Below, piece by piece: positions 45,048 through 53,043 of a DNA stretch of 64,000 nucleotides (within the stretch, counting starts at the first letter, position 1; each line of letters starts with the position of its first letter). The position numbers and the translations under genes were made by a program. The notes below the pieces were generated by a model that had not been told where the DNA came from, searched no databases, and saw only the letters and a list, made by a program, of their open reading frames with translations. Location: the NCBI RefSeq assembly GCF_900996225.1, contig NZ_CAAJGL010000068.1:62001-126000 (forward strand). The letters are read 5' to 3'. The stretch is from Paraburkholderia sp. BCC1884. GTDB lineage: Bacteria > Pseudomonadota > Gammaproteobacteria > Burkholderiales > Burkholderiaceae.

Positions 45048-45797
45048 CTAGTACAGCGTCAGCGTGACCGGTGCGAGCCCTTCGATGCGGCCGCTTGCCG
45101 TGCCTGCGCGCTGCGGAAAGAACATGCCGGTATACGACCCAGTGGTCACGACCATGTCCGGCGTAATCGCGATGCCTCGCAAGGTGGCATGATTGACGAG
45201 CCAGGTCAGCAGGCGACGGGGATCGCCGGCCGGATTCGCGGGCGTCCCTTCGACCACGTCCTGTCCGTCGAAACTGAAACGCAACGCCGGCGCCACGAAC
45301 GGAAATTCCTCGTGATACGCAGTGAATTCGCCGACCACCAACGCACCGTTGTTCTGCAGATCGGCGAGCTGCGCGAGTTTGTCGACGGCGGGCCACTGCG
45401 CATAGCGGCTCGATACGATCTCGATGGTCGCGCCGATCGAACCGATGCCGGCCAGCACTTCAGATTCGCTGTACGGCGTCGTAGCCGGTTCGAAGTCGCG
45501 CTTGAAGCGGAACGCGACTTCCAGTTCGAGCCCAAGCGTTTTGAACACGTTGCGCGGCAGACGCGCGCCGTCCGCGTGGACATCGACATGGGGCAAAGGC
45601 GCGCCCTGGATCGGCCCGCTGTCGGACTTCGCGCCGATCTTCCATCCGCCGGGTCGCGCGCCGCTCGCGGCCAGGATTTCGTGCTGGATCGCGTACGCCG
45701 CGCCGGCATCGGCGGGAATCATTTCTGGCGGCAGCGAGTCGAGCGTCGTGTGATCGCGGCGGGCGTCGGCGAGTTGCCGGCTGAGTGATGTCGTCAT
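45048..45797 (-). CDS. 2-keto-4-pentenoate hydratase / FAA hydrolase-fold protein
   Basis: 249 residues of the MhpD-like branch of the fumarylacetoacetase fold. The pattern AYAIQHEILAASGARPGGWKIGAK, the metal-site glutamates in LELEVAFRF and ATIEIVSSRY, and VTTGSYTGMFFPQRAG near the end match hydratases/decarboxylases of 2-oxo acids. It acts in the cytoplasm on an enol or oxo-acid. The gene sits between the MFS and FAD dehydrogenase genes with short gaps (36 and 33 bases), so it belongs to the same operon. Confidence 0.88.
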   Translation of the reverse strand: MTTSLSRQLADARRDHTTLDSLPPEMIPADAGAAYAIQHEILAASGARPGGWKIGAKSDSGPIQGAPLPHVDVHADGARLPRNVFKTLGLELEVAFRFKRDFEPATTPYSESEVLAGIGSIGATIEIVSSRYAQWPAVDKLAQLADLQNNGALVVGEFTAYHEEFPFVAPALRFSFDGQDVVEGTPANPAGDPRRLLTWLVNHATLRGIAITPDMVVTTGSYTGMFFPQRAGTASGRIEGLAPVTLTLY

Positions 45798-45833
45798 GTC
45801 TTGAAGGTCGTTGAATGAGAACGCGCCCGACGC

Positions 45834-47120
45834 TTATGCGCCCAGACTCGTGCGGACCGTCGCCGGGTCTGCCGCGTCTAGCGCGAACTTGCTTTCCGGC
45901 TGCATGCGGAACGCGAGCACGACACCGATCGCCATCAACAGCATGCTGCCGGCGAACGGCAATTCCCAGCTGCCGAAGTAGTCGATCAGAAAGCCGCCCA
46001 CCACCGGCGAGATGATCGCGGCGAGTGCGGAGCCCGTGTTCATCATGCCGCTCGCAGTGCCCGAGTATTCCGGCGCGATATCCATCGGGATCGCCCACAT
46101 CGGACCAATCGTCATTTCGGCGAAGAAGAAGCCGGACGCGAGACAGGCCATCGACAGATAGAGGTCGTGCGTGAACATCAGCGGAATCAGCGAGATCATG
46201 CAGAAGAACATGCAGACCGACACCATCCAGCTACGCGCGCGCTTCAGGCTACTGGTGCGCGTGAAGATCCAGTCGGTCACGATGCCACCGAGCGTGTCGC
46301 CGATCACACCGGCGAAGAACACCACCGAAGCAAAGATCGCCGACTTCTGCAGTTGCAGGTGATAGCTGTGCAGGAAGTATTGCGGAATCCAGCTCAGGAA
46401 CAGCCAAAGTGTCCAGCCGTAGCAGAAGTACACGATCGTCACGGGCCACATGCGGCGAAAAAGTTTGCCCCACGGCACGCGTGCGGCTTTCGGCTTCGGC
46501 GCGGGCAGCACGGCGAGTTCTTCGCTGGTGATGCGTGTATGGTCTTTCGGATGTTCAGTGAACGTGACCGCCCACACGACGACCCATATCAGGCTGAAAA
46601 TGCCGCAGATATAGAACGATTCGCGCCAGCCCCAGGTGGCCATCACCAGCACGATCAAACCGGGCGCGATCGCATTGCCGATCCGCGAGGCCGCATGTGT
46701 GATGCCCTGTGCGAAGCCGCGTTTTTCTTTCGCAACCCAGCGCGCCATCGCCGAAGTGGCAGCGGGAAACGTCGCGCCTTCACCGAAGCCGAGCAACACG
46801 CGCGCGGCGAGCAGCGAGATCAGGCCGCCAGCTAAGCCGGTCAGCAAGGTCGCGATGCCCCAGATCGCGCCGCAAAACAGCAGCGTGCGCTTCGCGCCGA
46901 AGCGGTCGCTCACCCAGCCGCCAATAATCTGGAAGATCAGGTACGGATACGCGAAGGCCGAGAACACGAGGCCCACTTGCGTATGCGAAAGATGGAATTC
47001 CTTGCCGAAGCCCGCAGCCGCCGTGCTGACATTCACGCGGTCGAGGTAAGTGATGAAGTACATGATGCAGAGCATCACTAGAACGATACTGGTCGCACTG
47101 GTCACACGAAACCGCTTCAT
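45834..47120 (-). CDS. MFS transporter, ACS (anion:cation symporter) family
   Basis: 428-residue, 12-helix carrier. The first helix YFITYLDRVNVSTAAAGFGK with its Asp-Arg pair, GWVSDRFGAKRTL and GFGEGATFPAATSAMARW are hallmarks of the ACS group (glucarate, galactonate, phthalate, tartrate). GGAGAGAG precedes ATG 47120. It lies 288 bases after the aminotransferase, with a strong hairpin in between, so part of the transcription may stop there. It probably imports the sugar acid or hydroxy acid that the operon processes. Confidence 0.9.
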   Translation of the reverse strand: MKRFRVTSATSIVLVMLCIMYFITYLDRVNVSTAAAGFGKEFHLSHTQVGLVFSAFAYPYLIFQIIGGWVSDRFGAKRTLLFCGAIWGIATLLTGLAGGLISLLAARVLLGFGEGATFPAATSAMARWVAKEKRGFAQGITHAASRIGNAIAPGLIVLVMATWGWRESFYICGIFSLIWVVVWAVTFTEHPKDHTRITSEELAVLPAPKPKAARVPWGKLFRRMWPVTIVYFCYGWTLWLFLSWIPQYFLHSYHLQLQKSAIFASVVFFAGVIGDTLGGIVTDWIFTRTSSLKRARSWMVSVCMFFCMISLIPLMFTHDLYLSMACLASGFFFAEMTIGPMWAIPMDIAPEYSGTASGMMNTGSALAAIISPVVGGFLIDYFGSWELPFAGSMLLMAIGVVLAFRMQPESKFALDAADPATVRTSLGA

Positions 47121-47356
47121 CGCCTCTCTCCATTGCATGTGTCGACGGCGCGCCTGAAGTGACACGCTTGCGTCGTTGCCCCGTCGACGGCATGCGCCGC
47201 AGGACCATTGCATGTTGTACGGGCCGCGTTTCTGTGCGCGGCTTGTTGAGGAAAGTGCTCCCCGCCTTCCCTTGATGCGAAATGCCTGTTCTGGGTGGCT
47301 TGTTGCTGTGTTGCGTGGTGCTCTGGTGGGTTGCCGCACCTGATGTTCTGCGACGT

Positions 47357-47384
47357 GGTGGCCGGGCGCTTTGCCCCGGCCACC
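47357..47384. other. 10-bp GC hairpin between aminotransferase and MFS genes
   Basis: GGTGGCCGGG, eight-base loop, CCCGGCCACC. It is perfect and lies 24 bases past the aminotransferase stop. No T-run follows in the minus direction, so it may be an mRNA-stabilising or attenuating element rather than a terminator. Confidence 0.6.
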
Positions 47385-47407
47385 GCGTCACGCCATGCCG
47401 CGCGCGT

Positions 47408-48628
47408 TCAGGCTGCCGCTTTCAGACCCGACGCTTTGCTCGGCTGGCTCAACCACTCCATAGCGGCAGGCAGACCACTTTCCTTAAGGGCTACACCCGC
47501 GAGTCGCAGACCCATTTCGCAACCGGCCAGCGTGGCCAGCAACATCAGGTCGTTACAGTCGCCCAGATGACCGATGCGGAACATGCGGCCTTTCATCTTG
47601 CCGAGGCCCGTGCCGAGCGACATGTCGAAGCGTTCGTAGATGATCTTGCGCACGGCATCGGCATCCACACCCTCGGGCATCATCACGCCGGTCAGCACCG
47701 GGCTATACACCGACGGATCCGCGCACTGAATCTCAAGACCCCACGCGCGCACTGCACGGCGGGTGGCTTCGGCGAGACGCTCGTGACGGGCGAACACGTT
47801 GTCGAGTCCTTCGCCGAGGATCATTTCCAGCGCTTCGTTAAGTCCGTACAGCAGGTTGGTATTCGGCGTGTACGGCCAGTAGCCGGTCTTGTTCATCTCG
47901 ACGATGTCGGTCCAGTCCCAGAAGCTGCGCGGCAGTTTTGCCTGCTTGGCGGCAGCCATGGCTTTCGGCGAGATCGCGTTGAAGCTGATGCCCGGCGGCA
48001 GCATCAAGCCTTTTTGCGAACCGGAGACGGTGACGTCGACGCCCCACTCGTCGTGACGATAGTCGGCGCAGGCGAGACCTGAAATCGTGTCGACCAGCAG
48101 TAGCGCCGGATGCCCGGCGGCGTCGATTGCACGACGCACGGCGGCGATATCGGAGGTCACGCCCGTCGACGTTTCGTTATGCACGACGCACACGGCCTTG
48201 ATCGCGTGCTGGGTGTCGGCACGCAGACGCTCTTCGATCATTTGCGGCTGAACCCCGCGGCGCCAACCTTCGATGCCCGGCAGGCCGAGGAACTCCGGCT
48301 TGAGTCCAAGGCTTTCGGCCATCTTTTTCCACAGCGTGGCGAAATGGCCGGTTTCGAACATCAGCACGTGGTCGTTGGGGCTCAGCGTGTTCGACAGTGC
48401 TGCTTCCCATGCGCCCGTGCCGGACGCCGGGTAGATCACCACGGGCTGCTGCGTCTTGAAGATTTTCTTGATGCCGTCGAGCACTTTCAGGCCGAGTTCG
48501 CCGAACTCCGGGCCACGGTGATCGATGGTGGGATAGCTCATCGCCCGGAGGATGCGGTCGGGCACCGGGCTCGGACCTGGAATTTGCAAAAAGTGACGGC
48601 CAGCGGGGTGAAAGTCTAGCTTGAGCAT
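47408..48628 (-). CDS. Serine-glyoxylate aminotransferase family (class V)
   Basis: 406-residue PLP enzyme. Start elements HFLQIPGPSPVPDRILRAM, SGTGAWEAALSNTLSP, VVHNETSTGVTSDIAAVRRA and the cofactor Lys in TVSGSQKGLMLPPG (about residue 206) fit the SgaA/AGXT group. The C-terminal IGHLGDCNDLMLLATLAG is conserved. It transfers an amino group between serine (or a hydroxy-amino acid) and glyoxylate. CGGAGGAG precedes ATG 48628. It leads an operon with an ACS-family carrier, a hydratase-fold enzyme and a D-2-hydroxyacid dehydrogenase, divergent from a GntR regulator. A serine cycle role is not implied because no other cycle gene is nearby. Confidence 0.88.
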   Translation of the reverse strand: MLKLDFHPAGRHFLQIPGPSPVPDRILRAMSYPTIDHRGPEFGELGLKVLDGIKKIFKTQQPVVIYPASGTGAWEAALSNTLSPNDHVLMFETGHFATLWKKMAESLGLKPEFLGLPGIEGWRRGVQPQMIEERLRADTQHAIKAVCVVHNETSTGVTSDIAAVRRAIDAAGHPALLLVDTISGLACADYRHDEWGVDVTVSGSQKGLMLPPGISFNAISPKAMAAAKQAKLPRSFWDWTDIVEMNKTGYWPYTPNTNLLYGLNEALEMILGEGLDNVFARHERLAEATRRAVRAWGLEIQCADPSVYSPVLTGVMMPEGVDADAVRKIIYERFDMSLGTGLGKMKGRMFRIGHLGDCNDLMLLATLAGCEMGLRLAGVALKESGLPAAMEWLSQPSKASGLKAAA

Positions 48629-48641
48629 TTGGCTCCTCCGA

Positions 48642-48658
48642 TTGAATTTTGCATTCAA
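48642..48658. promoter_or_regulatory. Dyad operator candidate before the aminotransferase gene
   Basis: TTGAAT-TTTGC-ATTCAA is a 6-bp inverted repeat directly before the aminotransferase ribosome site. It shares TGCAAAATTC with the element at the GntR start, which suggests one protein binding both. Confidence 0.5.
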
Positions 48659-48785
48659 AAAACTATATCAGACGATCCACGACGATCCCAAGGTAAAAAG
48701 CGCCTTTTCCTCACCGGTGTTTACCCGTGCTATTAACTAATCGGTGAGCTTCCGATAAAATCCGATCTAACGTGATGTTGAGGGC

Positions 48786-48799
48786 TTTTGTATGCAAAA
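48786..48799. promoter_or_regulatory. GntR-type operator candidate at the GntR start codon
   Basis: TTTTG-TATG-CAAAA includes TTGTATGCAA, one base from a TTGTATACAA-like FCD-GntR site (family consensus recalled, not checked here). It overlaps the regulator's ATG, consistent with autorepression. Confidence 0.5.
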
Positions 48800-49517
48800 T
48801 TCAGATTTCGAGGCAGGTCTGGCTGTCTCCCCGCTGATGCCGAAGGTTGAGCGGCAGCGTTTGCACGACACGGTGGTGGAGCACATCCGCCGCTTTATCG
48901 TCGAAGGGGTGCTCGAGCCGGGCAAGAAACTGAACGAGCGTGAGCTGTGCGAAACGCTCGGCATTTCGCGCACGCCGTTGCGCGAGGCGCTCAAAGTGCT
49001 GGCCGCCGAAGGGTTGATCGAGATTTCGCCGAATCGCGGGGCGTCGGTATCGAAGATGTCGGAGGCGGAGTTGCGCGAGACCTTCGAATTGATGAGCGGT
49101 CTCGAAGCTTTTTCGGGCGAGCTGGCGGCCGAGCGGATGACCGCGGCCGAGCTGGCGGAGATCAAGGCGCTGCATTACGCCATGCTGGCTTGCCGGACGC
49201 AGAACGATCTGGCCGGGTACTACAGCCGCAACCAGGCGATCCACGACAAGATCAATGAGGCCGCGCGGAATTCAGCGCTGCGGCAGACTTATATCGCGGT
49301 CAATCGACGCTTGCAGGCGCTGCGCTTTCGTTCGAATTTTCAGATCCCGAAGTGGGATAGCGCGATTCATGACCACGATGAGATGCTGAAGGCGCTCGAG
49401 GCCCGCGATGGTAAGCGGCTGAGTGCGATTTTGCGGCAGCATCTGCTCGATAAGCGGGATGCGGTGTTGCAGGTGCAATTGCGGGAAGAGGTGTCGGCTT
49501 CGCCGTTGAAGGCTTGA
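48792..49517 (+). CDS. GntR family regulator, FCD subfamily
   Basis: 241 residues. The winged helix at about 22-85 has LHDTVVEHIRRFIVEGVLEPG, ERELCETLGISRTPLREALKVL and the wing NRGASVSKMS; the FCD effector domain at about 95-225 has metal-site His and Asp residues (NQAIHDKINEAARN, AIHDHDEMLKALEARD, LRQHLLDKRD). FCD proteins bind carboxylates. It is divergent from the aminotransferase operon and overlaps a candidate operator. GAGGGC is upstream of the ATG. Confidence 0.9.
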   Translation: MQNSDFEAGLAVSPLMPKVERQRLHDTVVEHIRRFIVEGVLEPGKKLNERELCETLGISRTPLREALKVLAAEGLIEISPNRGASVSKMSEAELRETFELMSGLEAFSGELAAERMTAAELAEIKALHYAMLACRTQNDLAGYYSRNQAIHDKINEAARNSALRQTYIAVNRRLQALRFRSNFQIPKWDSAIHDHDEMLKALEARDGKRLSAILRQHLLDKRDAVLQVQLREEVSASPLKA

Positions 49518-49959
49518 GGCGGGTTTGGCGCATTGGGGTGCCTGGTGCCGCGCAAGAAAGTTGTCCACATAAATTGTTCGCAAGGCTGTGGACAAGTTGC
49601 GCATAGCTCGTTCAAGTGATTGATCGCATGGGGAGATTGCGGGTCGGTGCGGGGGTGGGCAGGGGGAGTGGAACGACTAGCCACTCCGACCGGTCGTGAA
49701 CGATTGCATGAATGAGCACCGGTACTTCCTCATCAGTCGCGATCAGCTCGCCCGCGAGCGGGTGTGAATTTACCCAGCCGCCATCGCTTTTTCGGGGTGA
49801 CTGATCGCGAGACATAACGAATCGTTGATCTTGCGAAGCTGAGGCGTCCAGCGAGGCGCATCGGCTTCGTAGAACAATGCATTCGCTGAAACGGTTAGCC
49901 GTTTCGGCGGGTGTGAGGGGCAGCGATGACGACCTGCCAGTTCGGCGCTCGGCAACGAT
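49518..49959. other. 442-base region with a DnaA-box-like dyad, no secure gene
   Basis: A 67-codon frame at 49612-49815 (minus; GGWVNSHPLAGELIATDEEV) looks gene-like but has no ribosome site, and another frame runs into it from 50069. It may be the tail of a broken gene. The stretch borders the toxin/immunity remnant and codon quality drops here. Otherwise nothing is seen except the dyad listed separately. Confidence 0.4.
49561..49596. other. Inverted DnaA-box-like pair
   Basis: TTGTCCACA at 49561 and TGTGGACAA at 49588 form a perfect 9-bp inverted repeat with an 18-base spacer. Each is one base from the TTATCCACA DnaA box. It is 44 bases after the GntR stop and could equally be a hairpin at the end of that mRNA; a T-run is absent. 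Confidence 0.5.
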
Positions 49960-50529
49960 TTAATTGTTTTGTGAGTTCCGGCCTTTTGGAGAAAGTGGTT
50001 CCGGCAATCCTTCAACGCGATGCTTTTTGACCCCGGGATTCTCGTAGAACGCAAAGCGCTCGCGAGCAAACGTCATGACGTCCGCCGGGCCGCTCAGAAC
50101 GCCGGTGCCACCGTTCCATCCTCGGTCGGCATAGATGCACCAGTCCCCCGATTTCGGCAAGACGGCGTACCGCTGCGAATGAAATCCAATCGCATCGGCG
50201 GGACTATCGCCAGGGTCTGCCATCATTATTTCGAAAAAATCATCGTTGGTGTGGCATGCCTGAACGAAGAATCCTGGATACTTACCAAAGTGAAAATTAA
50301 AATAGTTGAACGGATCGGGGTCCAGAACAATCAGCGAGAATTCGCCTGACCCCTCGAAAGCAGCAACGCTTCGGATAAGATTGAGAAAAATCTCCGTCGC
50401 AATATTTGACGAGTCAAAGTGAAGCCGCGTTGAAGACGGACCCGCTATCGCCTTTTCCATGCAGCTGCTCGCCCGCTCCCACAGCAACGTAAACACCTCA
50501 CGATTCTGGATCAGGTCGATCTTGCTCAT
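49960..50529 (-). CDS. Immunity-like protein of a toxin remnant
   Basis: 189 residues from ATG 50529. It is rich in aromatic and acidic residues in its middle (FNYFNFHFGKYPGFFVQACH, FFEIMMADPGDSPADAIGF, then DWCIYADRGWNGG), a composition often seen in immunity proteins of polymorphic toxins, but I do not recognise a named family. The ATGA at 50526-50529 joins it to the end of the broken toxin-like gene, as in toxin-immunity pairs. GC is lower than in the neighbouring genes. Immunity function is inference. Confidence 0.6.
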   Translation of the reverse strand: MSKIDLIQNREVFTLLWERASSCMEKAIAGPSSTRLHFDSSNIATEIFLNLIRSVAAFEGSGEFSLIVLDPDPFNYFNFHFGKYPGFFVQACHTNDDFFEIMMADPGDSPADAIGFHSQRYAVLPKSGDWCIYADRGWNGGTGVLSGPADVMTFARERFAFYENPGVKKHRVEGLPEPLSPKGRNSQNN

Positions 50530-51375
50530 TGGCCACCCAAGCGGATCTTGACCGTTGCTTTCTTCGCGCCTAGAGGGAAGTAGTCTGCAGTCGACTGTCC
50601 TTGGTTCGACTCGTTCCGGACCCCGTAGCGATTGCCACCTTTTGTAAACATGTCTATTTTTCCGTCCTGCTCTGCGACTCAATCCATCCGTCATTTCTCA
50701 AGTTTGCCTCAAATTCGGCCTTCGTCACGTCAGTCTCAATGTTCGTGACACTGTCCCCCTCAGTTATATCCTCGTACTTGGATGCCACTCGACCTGGCGG
50801 AATCCCCTCAACCTCGGTCTCGGCAGAGGGCTTGCACATCGCCTTGATACGATCCCAATTCTCCGCGACCTTTTTCGCGCCCTGACCGATTCCGATCTGA
50901 CGACCGGATGCTGCATCAGCCGGTAGATCATCGCGATGGCCCTTATCGAACCATCAATCAAGCCCGCCGAGAAATGGCACCCGCCACAAACAGTGGACGT
51001 CCCGAGTAGGTTATCGCCCAGCAATCGACCTTTGCCTTGGCGGTTTGCGGGCGGTCCTACCGAAGAGTCGCCGTAGTTATAGTTATCGATCCACTGCTTG
51101 GCTTCTTCGGCGGAGATGGCGATATCGGTGCCATCGTTCAGGTCCAGAACGCTGCCGTTCCTTGCAACCGTGGCGGAACGCAACGTGGCTTGCCCGTCCG
51201 GCGAATAGCCAAACCTCGCCTTAAATACGCGTGGGGTCCCACCGTTCGCGGCGCTTGCGTACTCCATGAACTTGAAGCTATCGATGCGCGGCCGCCGGTC
51301 ATAGGTCAAATAAAAATCACCGGTCGGGTTGTAGCCCGCCAGGCGCAGCTCGCCGCCATCCAGCCACTCGTCCAT
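50526..51375 (-). pseudogene. Toxin-like gene disrupted by two frameshifts
   Basis: Two joins restore a single 283-residue frame ending at the TGA that overlaps the next gene. The first is a one-base loss near 50907, where GTCGT would need GTCCGT (HPVV-R to QIGIGQGAKKVAENWDR). The second is in an A5 run at 50671-50675, where A6 is needed (EK-IDMFTKGGNRYGVRN). The repaired C-terminus (GWIESQSRTEK, GNRYGVRNESNQGQSTADY, FPLGAKKATVKIRL) has the compact charged look of secreted toxin ends, but I cannot name the domain. The 850-base span plus two bases equals 284 codons exactly, which supports both repairs. The upstream end meets an unrelated fragment, so the delivery part is lost. Sequencing error in the A run is possible. 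Confidence 0.55.
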
Positions 51376-51397
51376 GGACCGGACGGCAGCGTGATTC

Positions 51398-51639
51398 ATC
51401 CACGCCTGCTGGAGCAGTACACCTACCGTGCGCGTATGACCGGGAGCTATCAAAGCGAAGCGGCTTATCCACCGAACGTTCGCAATGCCCATTACGACGT
51501 GGTGCTGGCGGCCGTGTCGGCCGCACGCATCGAGCTATTACATCTGCACCGATCAGGTTTGATTCACGACGAACTTCTGACCACGCTGGAACACGATCTG
51601 GACTTGCAGGAAATCGCCGCGCAGCATGGCAAGGGATAA
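51398..51639 (+). pseudogene. C-terminal fragment of a Na+/H+ antiporter-like gene
   Basis: Plus-strand frame without a start. Its end AARIELLHLHRSGLIHDELL, TTLEHDLDLQEIAAQHG resembles the cytoplasmic tail of CPA1-type Na+/H+ antiporters (aLlrLrdeg-isdevlr-le-elDlee pattern). No membrane part is upstream, where the minus-strand toxin remnant begins at 51375. I read a breakpoint near 51376-51397. The match rests on a recalled family pattern. Confidence 0.5.
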
Positions 51640-51651
51640 TCGCGCGCACGC

Positions 51652-52983
51652 CTATCGCGTTGCATCGATCCGCCGCAGCGACTCCGGCAGGCCGTACAGC
51701 ACGATCAACGCGCACACCAGGCTCATCGCACCGATCACATAGAGGGCCGGCGTCGTGCTGCCGGTCAGATCCCGCACGCGTCCCACCATGATCGGACTTA
51801 CGATGCCGCCGAGTTGTCCGAGCGTGTTGATCAACGCGATCCCACCGGCCGCCCCCGCGCCCGTCACGAGCTTCGGCGGTAGCGCCCAGAACGCCGGAAT
51901 CGACGCGACCACCCCTGCGCCCATCACCGCCAGCGCAACGACCAGCAAGGCCGTCTGTTTATCGAAGAAGCCCGCAGCAAAGAAGCCGATGGCCGACATC
52001 ACCAGCAAGCCGAATACATACTTGCGCCGCTCACCGCTCGCATCGGACAAACGCCCCACCACTACCATGCAGATCGCGCCGGCAATATAGGGAACGGCCG
52101 TCAACAAACCGATTACGGTTGGGTTATTCGTCCCCGCCACATGGATCAGATGCGGTGCCCAGAAATTCAACCCGTACGACGCCACCTGAATCAGAAAGTA
52201 AACCAGCCCGAGCGTGAGAAAGCCCGGCGTTCTGATTGCGCCCATCAACGAATGCCCGGTGTCCGGATGGCGACTCTGCTGCGCAATCTGCGTCGTCAGA
52301 AACGACTTCTCTGCCGTCGACAACCAACCCGCGTCTTCGATCCGGTCTTTTAACAGTTTCAGCACCATGACCCCGAGCACGATGCACGGCAGGCCGCCGA
52401 GCAGAAACAGCCAGTGCCAGCCCGGCATGCCGAGCACGCCGTTCATGTGGCCGATCACGAGTCCCGCGAGCGGCGCGCCGACCAGCCCGGAAAACGCGGA
52501 CGCCAAAAACAGCATCGACGTGACACGTCCGCGGTAGCTCGGCGGAAACCACAACGTGAGGTAGTACAGGACGCCGGGCGCGAAGCCCGCTTCCATCGCG
52601 CCGATCACGAAGCGCAGCCCATAGAACTGCCATTCGTTGTTGACGAACACCATCGCCGCCGTCGCCAGACCCCACGAGATCATGATCCGCGCGATCCAGC
52701 GCCGCGCGCCGACTTTGTACAGAAACAGATTGCTCGGCACTTCGAACAGCACGTAGCCGATCACGAACAGGCTTGCGCCCAGGCCATACGCGGTGTCGGA
52801 CAAACCGAGATCGCTCTGCAACTGAAACTTCGCGAAGCTGATGTTGATGCGATCGAAGAACGCAAACAGATAGCAGATCATGATCAAAGGCATCAACCGC
52901 CACGCCACCTTGCGGATGATGGTCGCGGCATCGTCCGCGCTGTGTTCACGGTTGCCGGTTGCGACTGCGCCCAGGTCACTCAT
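51652..52983 (-). CDS. MFS transporter, ACS family (dicarboxylate/aromatic acid)
   Basis: 443-residue, 12-helix carrier. FFDRINISFAKFQLQSDLG in helix 1, the VPSNLFLYKVGARRWIARIM loop, GAMEAGFAPGVLYYLTLWFP and RGRVTSMLF identify the ACS subfamily. TTGGAGA precedes ATG 52983. It is the third gene after a CoA-transferase and an HMG-CoA-lyase-like gene, 60 bases downstream, so it probably imports the acid these enzymes activate and cleave. Confidence 0.9.
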   Translation of the reverse strand: MSDLGAVATGNREHSADDAATIIRKVAWRLMPLIMICYLFAFFDRINISFAKFQLQSDLGLSDTAYGLGASLFVIGYVLFEVPSNLFLYKVGARRWIARIMISWGLATAAMVFVNNEWQFYGLRFVIGAMEAGFAPGVLYYLTLWFPPSYRGRVTSMLFLASAFSGLVGAPLAGLVIGHMNGVLGMPGWHWLFLLGGLPCIVLGVMVLKLLKDRIEDAGWLSTAEKSFLTTQIAQQSRHPDTGHSLMGAIRTPGFLTLGLVYFLIQVASYGLNFWAPHLIHVAGTNNPTVIGLLTAVPYIAGAICMVVVGRLSDASGERRKYVFGLLVMSAIGFFAAGFFDKQTALLVVALAVMGAGVVASIPAFWALPPKLVTGAGAAGGIALINTLGQLGGIVSPIMVGRVRDLTGSTTPALYVIGAMSLVCALIVLYGLPESLRRIDATR

Positions 52984-53043
52984 GTTTGTCTCCAATGCCG
53001 GATTCGGCGATGCCGTCCGGTCGTTTAATCGATCAGGGGCAGC

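Noticed and set aside
47357..47384. Terminator of the aminotransferase gene
   Set aside because: The stem is strong but no T-run follows in the gene's direction.
49561..49596. Chromosomal origin or datA-like site
   Set aside because: Only one inverted pair is present, with no dnaA, dnaN or AT-rich unwinding element nearby.
50764..51492. Intact 242-aa protein starting at 51492
   Set aside because: The end reads in the wrong frame (Arg-rich tail) after residue 194 or so, and the start overlaps the plus-strand antiporter fragment; the frameshifted reading gives a coherent protein.
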